Positions 10,353 to 22,000 of a stretch of DNA of 64,000 bases are shown one piece after another. The DNA lies in contig NC_018392.1 of the NCBI RefSeq assembly GCF_000208865.1, forward strand, positions 310,001-374,000, read 5' to 3'. The notes beneath the pieces were generated by a model, which ran no database searches, had not been told where the DNA came from, and was given only the letters and a program-made list of their open reading frames with translations. Origin of the DNA: Neospora caninum Liverpool. Its lineage: Eukaryota; Apicomplexa; Conoidasida; Eucoccidiorida; Sarcocystidae. Position numbers and translations under genes: made by a program. How positions within the stretch are numbered: the first letter of the stretch is position 1; every line of letters starts with the position of its first letter.

Positions 10353-12428
10353 CTAGGAAAAAGTGACACGCCTCAAGAGCGATAATGGATAGGTTTCTCG
10401 GAGTCTAGGACAAAGACTCTCGGGGCCCAGCTGAGAAGCAGCTACAAGGTAGTGCTCCGTTTTCTTCACAAAAGGGACCTCCTTAACGGGAGCCGGTGGA
10501 ATTCGAGGGTCGGGTTCAAACGGTTCGTCAGCTCCGCAACACGATTTCTCTGCCGAGACAGGAAACTTTTGCATGCGTGTTTGCTCGTGGGGCCGTTTCC
10601 CTCTAAACAACCTTAAGCTGCACTGCGTTGCAGATTGACAGTGACTACCTCTCAAGTGAGTCAATGCAGGAAATCGGGGAACTCGTGTAGAGTCAGGTCA
10701 CCTCAGTACGAGATTCTCAAAATCCGCGGTTGATTTTCTTTCGAAGGTTGGCAAGTCGATTTTGGGGGCAGGTGACTGGACTATAGATCTCCAGGTGCGA
10801 GACCGGCTGAGCTAAAAGCCTCGAGCTTGTCGAACCGACATTGGACGCACAGTGCCTGAAGTACCTCACTATTTTCAGAAGGTGCACCTGGGTCGGAAGC
10901 ACACAACCCGTGACAGGAACAGAGAGCATCACCCATTTAGTTTTCTTCGGCACGCATGGAAGGACGAGGCACTGCAGTTTGGGACGGGCCGCCGTCAGCC
11001 CCGTGAGACCACTGTGTCCTGCAAACACTTTTCCCTTCCGAGGGTTGAGTAAGTCAATGTAGAGAACCACATATAGCCTTGAGCGCAGCTCTTCAGGAGA
11101 CGTGCCGTCATACACATAGTGGTGTAGCCTTTAGTCTCTATGTCTAGTGGCAGATAACTGGTAAAACGCCAGAGAGTCTGCTAGAAAAAAACTTATTTTG
11201 GTTAGGAAAGGCCCACGGGCTTGCCAAAATGACAAAAACTGGCAGGATTGTCTTCCGTGGCCGAGAGCGGAGGAGTTTCTGAGAAAACCTCGTCTGTGTG
11301 TGAGATGCTTCCTTACTACGTGTATCACAAAGCAGGTCGCATCGTGCGACGTGCATGACCACGCAGCAGTCGTGCGATTGTTTGCCCACTCTCATGTCGC
11401 TTTACTGAATGTCCGCAGAGATGTTCGTTGTTTTCACTCCTCCAACACTTTTGAACGCAGTTGTGAAACAGGTGCATTGTTGGGGCACATCTCAAGATGC
11501 ATATATTTTGATCACGCGTTTCAGAGATCCTGATCTGCTCGGCGGTTTTGGGTGACGGAAGATAGGGACGTGAAACATAGAGGTGGCCCATTCGGCAAAT
11601 ACAGGTACCAAGCCGACAGTTGAGGACATGCACGCTTCCGTCACAGCCAGAGAAAGTCCCCGCTGCTGCGACTGTTTTGAACACCGAAATATATAAAACA
11701 GGCACGCACCTTGAGGTCATGGGTACCAAACGCGTGACTCCGAACGCCGCCGCCTGACTGGAAGTAACTAAATCTCCTGACGATTCCGTGTGTGGACGAA
11801 CCTGAAGGCTCTTGTTGACCTAAACATGCTGTGTCTAAAACAGATCCACCGTTCATGAGAGAAGTTTTAAATTACCGTGACACCTATGACAAGGCCTTCA
11901 GCTACCAGTTGAGCACACGCATCTTGTAGACGTTTTACGACAGACGGCACTCGTGTTGTAAGTCGTACCAAAAAAGAAGGGTCCCCGAGTGGGAAAACAA
12001 AACAACAGCTACGCTTCATCAGCATGCTACGGGCAAAGAAGGCTTCTTTGCTTTCCTTTACCAGCGAACAAATATTGTTCGTCTGCTTATAAACGCAACG
12101 CAGGTTCTGTGTATTCATCTGCTTGACTTTTTCGTTCTTCTAACTTAAGAGCATTAGCAATGAATGACCGTTTGCTGGAGAAAGGTTGGAAAATCAGATT
12201 CGAGGTTTTCCCTTTCTCCCACCTGCTGGTGCCATGTTCGGCAACTTTAATTCCCTTTTCGGGTGCAACTAAGAGCAAAGAAATTATGTGTTTCTCAGTT
12301 TCAGTTTCCTGGACTGGACAGCAGGCTGCACGATACCCAGGAAACGAGTTCCTGTTCAGCAACGGTCGGTTTCTCAAAGCTCCGCACTCGGGAAAGTGTG
12401 ATTGCTTGTGCTTTTCATCTTCAAACAT
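10353..12428 (-). other. Cluster of minus-strand exon-like islands, gene unresolved
   Basis: Four minus-strand frames look more protein-like than background but I could not chain them. At 12428-12100 a methionine opens MFEDEKHKQSHFPECG and later reads IISLLLVAPEKGIKVAEHG. At 12118-11870 a frame reads SMLMKRSCCFVFPLGDPSFL. At 11730-11560 a frame contains TFSGCDGSVHVLNCRLG, which looks like one WD40 blade. At 11115-10900 a frame contains LRSRLYVVLYIDLLNPRKGK. The last, 10590-10353, reads DEPFEPDPRIPPAPVKEVPF and ends in a stop. Together they would fit a small multi-exon minus-strand gene, possibly with a beta-propeller, but the WD40 hint rests on one blade only. Donor and acceptor phases were inconsistent in the combinations I tried. 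Confidence 0.25.
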
Positions 12429-13069
12429 GTTGATAAAGCAGAAGGCTGTGGACGCGATAGGGATTGGCTGCCCACCCTAGCAATCAACCGCATTGGTCCG
12501 CTGATGCGTGAGTTCCTTGGCAGCAACTTCCGTTACTAGTGGTCGTCTGGTGAATTGTTCATACTCTGGCTCGGCGCGTCCAGCAGGGCCTCGTAATACT
12601 ACGGTGTCGTAACTCTCATTTAAAAGCCGCTTTTCCCGCTCGTAATTTCACAAGCCTGTTCAAACGGAGTCCTATGGAGGCACTTTGCCGGTTTTCATCT
12701 CAGTTCATTTGTTCGCGCTGAGAGCCCCGTCTTTTTGCCAGTGCATAGAAGCACTTTTTGTCACTCGACAGGTCGCCCCTCTCGCTTACCCTTTCGTCCT
12801 CTCAACAAAGAATGCTTCTGTGCTTCTTCTGTGCGGCCTGCTGAACATTCTCCCCTCCAGTCGCGATGCAGAGAGGAAGAGCGTGCCGTAGCGAACGAGT
12901 CGTGCAAGTCTTATAGGGTCCCTCTCACAGACCGTGCCACCGGTAGACCAGGTGTACTTGGAAGGAAACAGTCGCTGTCCTACCACAACTGTAACCATTC
13001 CTTTCGCTGCAGTTCGGAGGCAGCATCGTTCGTCACCAGAATTGGGAATCAGGCAGGAGTTGTCCCTCA
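12429..13069. promoter_or_regulatory. Putative divergent intergenic region
   Basis: This 641-bp spacer separates a possible minus-strand start at 12428 from the plus-strand start at 13070. It holds no supported coding frame and would have to contain the promoter and 5' UTR of the large cysteine-rich gene. I see no TATA-like or clear repeated element; apicomplexan promoters generally lack obvious ones. Confidence 0.3.
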
Positions 13070-16000
13070 ATGATGAATCGCTTCGGGAAAATTGTGCTTT
13101 CTCTTCTCGCAACTGCTCTCCTTGTAATTCTGTTGGCCACTCTTGTGGTGGTCCTGACACGCAACAACAGCGCTGCTTCCACAGATCCTGACAGCCAGAG
13201 AGCTGCTGGCGTAACTCGTCCTCTTCAGCAGAGCGAGGCCTCGAGGCTAGCGGAGAGGAAAGAAGAGGAAGAAAGAAATGGCTTTCCTAGGGGGAGGGAC
13301 AGGGGCCTGCCACCTTCCGAGCACCCATGGGTCTCGGAGGGGGGAATCTGCACAGGATATCGGGAAGAACAGTCTGCCCTCCGAAGCCGGAGTCGCTGTC
13401 TCCTTCCTCTCGTCTGCCAAACGCGTCATCCAGAGGATGAAACAGGTAAGCTTGTACCAGTACTAAGGCGAAGGTATGTTTGGCATCACCATGGAGCAGA
13501 GCTCGATAAACGAAGTAGATCACGGAAGGACGAATCTATTTTTCGGTCAATAGCCCTTTCGGTTGAGCAAGTCTCCTTCGTCTTATCCATAGAAGGTGAT
13601 GAAGGTGTTTAATCACAGCAGATCTTGAGAAGAAAACCCCCTTAAATGCACTGCGTACAGCGGTGTGGGTCTGCTCGATCTGAGACACAACCGTCTCGAT
13701 GGAACAGGCGCTTCCTTCCTCATGGAGTCCGACACCCGGTGTGGGCCTTTGCTCTGCTGTGTTTCACGTCCTGTATGTAACACGCACACACACACACACG
13801 CACACACACAAGACACGAGAGACAGAAGGTTCGAAAGCTTTGGACAGTCCCGTGTTGCCTCTCCGTGCAGAGGACGAGCTCGAAAACCAACGGTCGCGCT
13901 CTGCCCAATTGCCAGCGTTTAAAGTGGCAACCAGCGCGATTTTCCATCCTGGCCGTAGCTGGCAAACCACGGGATAGAACTCTTTTCCTGAGCGGGTCCT
14001 GATCGACCTTTCTGCGGCGAAATGTCCATCAAACACGCGAGAGCTTTAGGTTCTCCATGAAATCTTTTGAAGGAAGATGCTTTTGGAGGAAGATAAACGA
14101 ATATCTAACTCCGTTTACGGAAATCAAAAGAGCTTGTGCCCGAAGTGAAAGGGACAAAGGGATTCTGTCGTGACCGAAGGCTTCGTTTTGCCGTGTTGTG
14201 TCATTGCAGGTATCTGCATAGCTCCCTATACTCTTTCAGCCGGGAACTCTTGCCATGTGAGTCCCCATGTGTGTGCACGGGGTCTTCGGTGTACCACCAC
14301 CTCGCGGGTGTGCTCGCCAATTCTCGCCACGGGAGACAGATGCCTCCCGGAAGAGTCATACATGTGTTCCTCTGGGATCTGTCGCCTCCGCTCCATTTCG
14401 ACTTATTCGGCAGGACAGGGGGCAACTTACGATGGCCATCCGTCATTTGTCAGCGTTTCTGGGGTCAACCACGGCAGAGAAACATCCACAGATACACAAT
14501 CGAGACGGTTGGCTTCTTCGCCTGGCCGGCCTCCCCGCCTTCAGCCTCTTTCTCGACGGCTCGGTGCGGGCGAGGCGCCGGGTCGGAATGTGCAGAGAAG
14601 TAGCATCGCAGCAGTATCACTGTTGCGACAGAAATTTCACGAGAGGCACACAGAGCAGCCAGGGAGGCTCAAGGAAGGCCGAGACAGCATAGTTGCATCG
14701 CGCCTTCTCCAACCGATCTCCCTCAGAGGACCTCAGGTTGACTTCGGCAACAGACAAGACTGGAGAACACAAGAGCGAGAAAATGAGCATCGAGGATGCG
14801 ATGGGAAATCGCCCTTTTCCGGGGCTGGTGAGAGGCACTCGAGGCGGCTCGCGTCCCTCGGGTATCTAGAGAATCTGGAGAAAGAGAACGAATACTTTTG
14901 TGTAGAGGAGGCCAGCTGGGGACAGGCATGTGATGGCATCTATGTGGTTTGTAAGCCGGACTGCGGGGTATGCGGGGAAACAGGCATCTGCGAGCCCCTC
15001 TCCTCAACGCTAGGATCCGCGTCAGAGGCGCTGCCTTCACCCATCTCCTTTCCGTCACCACCTGCCAATCGTCCTTTAGGGACACAAAATGAAGCGTCTT
15101 TCCCGCTTCCGGGACGACCAACGGTGGCACGTGGTTGGCGCGAAAACAGGGAAAGCGCAGATTCGCTACTCGCTTCGGCTTCAGCAGGCGTAGGTCTGGG
15201 CGGTAGCGACTCGCTGGCCTTCACTGCCGAATCTCGGCGCCTTCAGACTCGACAGCGACAGGTGTACGGACACGAGTCCCAGGTAGCCGCAAACTCACCT
15301 TCTTGGCAGAGCTCCCACCTCGGAAAGGAGGGCCGGGCACAGCGGTCCCTCCAGACCGCTCAGAACAGACAAGAGGATTTGGAAAGGGAAAAAGCGGGAA
15401 AAGAGAGAAAGAAACTTGATTTCGTCTTCAACTACCGGTTCAAGGGATCAAACGAGTCTGAGGACGACCAGGAAGAGACAGAGACTGTCACGCCCCAGTC
15501 GCCTGTTCCCTGGGAAGGCGCTGCGGACCCTGGGAGCGCCGAGCAGGATGAACTTAGGAACGAACGGACTGGGGAAAAGGAAGACGAAACGGATGAAGAC
15601 GCTGACTACGATGGAAATGAAGAGAGCGACGAGGGAGTCCTTGATGGCCAACACTACATAAAGCGAGGAAAATGGCAAAGGCAAAAGCTCTTCGCGACCA
15701 AACGCCCGACGTGCACAAGGACTTCTTCGTGTGGCGCTTCTCTTCGACTCTCTTGGGCCCAATACCCATCGCTCGCTGCTTCACCTTCCCACAGCAAGGG
15801 CTACAGTATACCCTGCGCCACTGGAGCAGCAGATATGCTTCCACCTCTCTTCAGCCAACCGGTCGCCCAAGCTGTCCCCGTGCCACCGCCCGTCGCTCCC
15901 GTCCCTTTCTCCTACCCTGTCCCCACCCCGGTTCCGACCCCTGTCCCCACCCCGGTTCCGACCCCTGTCCCCACTCCGGTTCCGACCCCTGTCCCCACTC

Positions 16001-19000
16001 CGGTTCCGACCCCTGTCCCCACTCCAGTGCAATCCACCGTTCCCCCGCTTGTCGCTGCGCCTGGCCCTGTGCCTCTGCCTGGCCCTTTACTTTCCGGGCA
16101 CATGCCCGCCCAGTTGATTCCACCCTTCTCGGTGCCTACGCAGTCTCCTCAACTTGCTTTTCTTCTTGCGTCTTCAGGCGTGGAGACCCTTGTCGGTCCG
16201 CAAACCACTGCGCCCGCAGCCCCGTTTGGGCTCCAAACGGCTTCCTCGCCTGTTGGAGCCCAGTGGGGGACAGATCCCACACGCGAGGCCGTTTTGAGCC
16301 AGTCTCGAACCGCGGACCAGGCTTCTTTCCTGCTCGCCACCCCCGCAGACAGTTCTGTGTCTCCCTACCTGGCCTCGCCGGACAGGAATATCCCGGCTGC
16401 TGTGGCGAGTCCAGCAAGCTTCTCGCCTAACAGTCCTGCTCCAACCGCGCCGCTGCCTGGGGCTCCGAGGTCGCCTTCTGCGGCATTGGCAGCTGCGGCT
16501 GCCCGAGCCGAGGCAGGGGCCGCGGGCGCGTTCTCTCAAGCTCCGTATTCTCCTTTTTCGGTGTCGCCACAGACACCCGGGGGGTTGCAGGCTGCGCCTG
16601 CCTCGCCTGGCCCCCAGGCCGCGGTCGCGGCAGCTCAAGGTGGGGGCGTTGGAGGCAGTCTCCTCCCGTTCGGAGATGCGCAGGCAAATCAGCTTCGAGC
16701 CATTCAAAGAAATTATGAGGGGGGCGTCCCTGGAGCGCCGGCACCGGGAAGTGCGGCGGCGCCACCCGGAACGCTTCAGAGGGGAGAAGCCGTTGTTTCT
16801 CTGTTGCCTCCCGGGTCGCCTGGGGGACCTGGAGGGATCCCCCCCGCCTCCGTTCAGCCCAGAAGGTACCAGGCTGCCCCGTCCCTCGCAGGAGGCGCGG
16901 CCTCTTTGGCTTCTTCGCCTCCATTTGCTGTCGTTCTCGTGCCGGACGAGGTAGGGGCTGCGACGGCGTCAGAAGCAAACGACCTGTCGAGGCAGGCCCA
17001 AACCGGGGGAGGCCAAAACGGAGGGGCAGGCACGACGCCGCCGGAGACCCCGCTCTTTCCGTCCACACCGGGTCTCGTAAATCCATTTCCAAATCAATTC
17101 ACCTATCCGCTCCTCTCCCATCCACCCCAGACGTACCAGCCCGACAGCGTTTCGCCCTCGCCTTCGTCTTTGTTGTCCATTGGGGGCGCGCCAGGAGCAA
17201 ATGATGGAGACAAGAGAGCTGAAGCATCGAGCAGCGGCAACTCTGTTCAACCTAGCGACAGTGCGTCTCTGGACGGCCGTGGGGGCCTGCAGTCTGTCTC
17301 GCCGTTCCCGCCTGTTACGCTTCAGGAGCGAGGGCGCGTGGCAGGTGCAAGGCCCTCGGGTGGAAGAGAGAGCCTTGTCGGAGACGGACAGTCTCAGGCT
17401 TTGCACGAACTGCTTCTGAGGCAAGAATGGTTAAGGCGGACGCTGCTCGAAGATCCTGAGCGCGCACGTTTCTCCTCTGAGCCACGAAACCAGGGCGACA
17501 GTCACTCCGTGCCGCCAGAGGAGCCGGAGAGACCGCAGTCGCGTTTCCCAGCAGACCAGAACGCTCGGCTGTGGCCAGAGATACACAGAAGAGAAGGCGC
17601 GACCGACCGTCTTGCACAAGGCTCGCCTCTTCAGCCGCCAACGAGGGAAGGGACACACGAGGAACAGGGAGCGAGAGAACAAGTCGGGGTGTATGGCCCG
17701 CCGGACGGGAGGGAAGAAGGCAACCAATACGCTATGCTGCAGAGACGAAAGCAAGAAGAGAGAGAAGCGAGGGAGAGGCGAAAGCAGCCAGGACAGGGCG
17801 GGACCGGGGCAGAAACGCGCGGTGGCGCCGAAGCGACACAGCCATATGAACAAGAGGGCGTTTATCCTCTCCTTCAAATACCACACATGGCGACGCTGCG
17901 AGAAGAGGATAGTGCGCCCTCAGTCATGAACAGAGAGCGAGATAGAGAAGAAATCATCGAGAGAACGCACGAGACAGATCACGCCAGATATCCTGGCCTG
18001 CCCCAGACGCGACGCCCGGAAACATGCGCTCTGCCACCTTGCTGCTGTGACGAGGTAGGGCCGAAGTTAGAGTGAGAGAGGAGAGGTGGGGGCCCACGTG
18101 GAACAGCAGAGAGAAAGACACAAATGAAACCCCCGAACTGCGTTGCGTTTCCACCAACATAACCACTTTGATATACCGTAGAACGGCATGCTATCTCTGA
18201 GTGGACATTGCTCGTGCGCGCATTTCGGTGTCCCACGGAAGAGTGAAATACGCATCCCCACGTTTCTCTTGTTCTCCGTTTTTCCCTTTTGCCGGACCGC
18301 CACTTTGTCTCGCACAGCTGCCTGCCTTTCTTCGCATGACGTCGTCGCGACTGGAGTTGGGTTGCGGCAGAGAAAACCCCCCCGTCTTTGCTACATGTGA
18401 TCTTCCTCATTTCTAGACGCCCCTTCCTTCTCACCCCAGAGCAAACGGGATCCCCGGCTTCTCACCGCTGACTATCTTCCTGTCTCGTGTTTTTGCTGAG
18501 ACTTCTTCTCTTTCCTCGATATACGTCGCCCTTCTCGATTCTGCCTCTACCGTCTCTTGTCCGAGCCAGTCCTGGTTTTCCGTGCCCCAGTTTTGCTCTC
18601 TTCCGGCTGCGAAAAATGCTCTTCGACTCTCCCCGTCTCTCATCGTTTCTCGTGTGCGTCTCTTCCGCTTCCCCGATGCTTTCAGAGGTTCTTCTGCCCG
18701 TCGCCGGCTTCGCCCGTGGATAGTTCGGTTGCCTGCGAGAGACGCCGCGGAGAGCAGTCCGCGTGCTCGGGGAAGATCGCCCGAGAGTGCGATCCCGGAC
18801 TTTTGTGTGTCAATTACCGCTGTCTCCCGCCGCTACCTTTTCTTGCGGCTTCTTCCGCATCAAGCGTCTCCGACCCATTTCAAGAGACGGTGCCTCTGTC
18901 TCCGCAAAACCCGCCCCCGTTCCCTGGAGTGTCTTTCCCGCCTCCCTCCGCGTTTTCGCCGTCGCCTTCCAGCCTCGCCTGGACTTCGTCTCCGGCCGCT

Positions 19001-22000
19001 GCGTCTCCTCGCGCTGAACAGTCTTCTGTCTCGTCCTCCCTTTCCCGGTCGCTCGAGTTCCCCCTCCACCTTGGAGAGGGCGTGCCTGGGTCACTCGTTT
19101 GCCCGCCCGGCACACGGTTCACGAGCTCAGAAGCGGAGAGTTGGTCGGCCCCAAACCAGAGAAACGAATCGTTTGAACCTGGCGCTCTTCGGCGCGGCCG
19201 CTGTCGCCCCATACAGGGAGAGCTCTGCGGATCGGACAGCGACTGTGGATGGGACCGTTTTTCTCTGGCCTTTTGCGACTCTACAGAAAACCGGTGTCGC
19301 GCCGCCTTCCCCGACTCTTCGCCGTGTCTTTCGCATCTTCAACGACTCCTTCGCCTTCTCTTGGAGGAAGAAATCGAAGCACAGCCAGACAGCGAGAGGC
19401 CAGCTTCTTACGACGCGCCCTTCGCCTCGGAATGTCCAGGAGGGCGCCAGGACGACATTTTTTCTGCGGCCTTCGACGAGGAGAGGAAAACCCAGTCTCG
19501 GAGAACTGCGGAGCCCAGCAGACACGCAGCGAGCATAGCAGCAGAGACGAGCTTGACGACGCCTCAGGTGCTTCTCGCTTGGCTGCCTTCGAAGCGCGTC
19601 ACCGGAGGCAGACAGTCCGGCGACAGCCCACCCCGCGACAGACGGAAGGTCGTCTCTCTTTCACGAGACACTCCTGCACTGCCTCTCCCCACGCCCGCTC
19701 CGAGGCGACTAGAAGAACCCTGGACGGAACTGGAGGGCGAACGTCTGCAGCTTCTTCAGGAGGCCCGAAGGCGGTTCCTGTGCTGCGTGATCGGCGACGC
19801 GACATCCTCAGAGGGGAGCGAGGGACAGCTCTCTGTGCTCTCGCTGTTGGACTGGCGGCGGTCTCCAGAAGGCGACGCGTTTCCAGGTGTGCAGAACCGA
19901 GCGCGGGGCGTCTCCGCCTCGCACGCTGAGACGCGAGAAGCAGGAAACCTGCCGTCTTGGCTCCTGCCGATCTTTCCCGACGGGGTTTGGGCGTGCGACG
20001 ACGAACAGAGATCCAGTGCCCAGGCAGACCGTGAACACGCCAGACGCCCGCGGCGAGACCCGCCCGACGCCAACGCCGAACGAGGAGGCCTCGGCGCCGG
20101 GACGCGTCGAGACCGCCCTCCCGTCGGCTTGTCGGCTGCTTCTTCCCCGAGACGAGAAGAGGAAGTGAGGAAGGACAGAGACGAGAGGAACGCGAGTGCG
20201 GAGTTTTTCGCGCAGCAGAGAGGTCAAGGTAAAAGAGAAGAGACGGCGAAACAGAAGGACGCACAGAGAGAAGAAGCTGAGGACGCACTCAGGCAACACA
20301 CGGAGACACGGAGGGCGGAAGACGAACCTGCTTGGCCGGCATCGCTGTCTGCCTCGTTGCTGGACTTTTTCCCCAGAGACAACGCCTCTTCTTCTCCTTC
20401 CGTTGACTCCTTAGCGTCTCCGTCCCTCGACGGACCTTCGTCTCTTGACGGAGACAGTTCAAGGGCGAGAGACGCCGACGCGGGGGCCGGGGCATCCCAG
20501 CAGCTCGGCCCCGTTTTCAGGCACCGCGAGGCTTGGCAGGATGAGCAAGAACGTGCGTCTCGCCTGCATCTCCAGAGGGAAAAAGACAGGCGACGCAGAG
20601 AGGAGCTTCAAGTCGGAGAAGAGGAGCGAGGAGGAAGGGAGGGGAAAAGCCAGAGTGACCCAGCGGGGACAGGACCCGAGAGAGGTGTGGACGTGGCAGC
20701 GGGAGCCAGTGAGGCCGCGGAGACAGCAGGTGAAGTTTCCAAGAAAAGCGGCAATGAAGGGGGCTGGACACTCCCTGTGTCGGCGAGAGGGGACCGCCCG
20801 CCGCTGTTTTCCACGCGTCTGTCCTTTTCGTTCCAAGCTTCTTTTGAGCAAGTGGCGGGAGAGAAGGACAGAAAGCGCCAAGAAGAGAGAGGAATGGAGG
20901 ACGGGCGCGCAGGCCGCGGTGAAGAGGAGAGCGGACAAATCCACACGCCTGGGGAAGCAGGAAAGAGACGCAGAGGCGTTTATTTCAACCGCGTTGCCAA
21001 TGGCGTCGCGACGGACGCTTCGGCTCCGCGGGAGCGTGAAGGTCGAGGCCGGTTGGAAAACCCCAGGGAGACACACGTGGGAACAAAAGAAGGAAGTGAC
21101 TCAAGCGAAGAAGAACGCGAGACTGGAGAACCGGGACGTGCAGAGGACCGACAGGGAAGAAGAGAGAGCGACTCAGACGAAGGGCGAGAAAGACGAGAAG
21201 GCGACCACCGGAGAGACGCTTCAGGGAAGCTTCCGTCGTTGCCGAATGGCGCTTTCGACGAAGAGAGGAATCGAAAGCGAACAGGCAGTGAAGAGTATAC
21301 GGGTGAGGCAAACGAAGAGGCTTCGTCCCCTTTCTTTTCTGGGATACAGGGGAAGGCCGAGAAAAAGACGAACCACCACCAGCTCCCGGGGGGAAACCTC
21401 CCCGAACTAGAAAGGGGTAACAGCCAGGGAGCCGCAGAGACAGGGAGGGGCCATCCTCCAGCGTTTTCCTTTCACGCTGGCGGTCCTTCTCCCCAAGAAA
21501 AAGAGGCGTCCCTGTCACCCGCCACCTGGCGCGGGTTCTCTGCCGGCTGCGTCCTTTGCGTTCCCTCCTTCTCGCGTGGATGTTTGCTTGAGCTTTTTCT
21601 CGTGCATTTTCGCCGTTTGCGGTCTCTTCTGCCTGGCCTCTCTCTCCGCCTTCAGGGTCTCTCAACAGGGACAGCGCCGCTCCGGAGCACGCCCCGAGAG
21701 AACGCGGAGAAGATCGACGGCAGCACCACGCGCCTGCGGACTCGCGAGGCGGGATCGAGGGCGGAGATACGCGAGAAAAACAAGCAGGCGAGACAGAGAA
21801 GGAGCGAAGCGCGAGAGAGTCAAAGGCGGAAGCAGAAAAACCCCACCTGCGGGAAGCGGATTTCAACACGGAAACAGATGGAGAAAAGATGGAAGAGAGC
21901 GGCAAGGAAGAGCCAGCGGAGCCCTACCTTCTTCCCGAAGGAGAGGTCATTGTCACTCTGGATCGAGGAGGGAAAGGAACGCCGTTGAACCGCCTAAAAA

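Noticed and set aside
19599..21905. Several 200-300 codon minus-strand frames (20288-19599, 21076-20459, 21905-20985)
   Set aside because: They are antisense to the Glu/Arg-rich part of the large plus-strand exon, where purine-rich codons leave the opposite strand open by chance.
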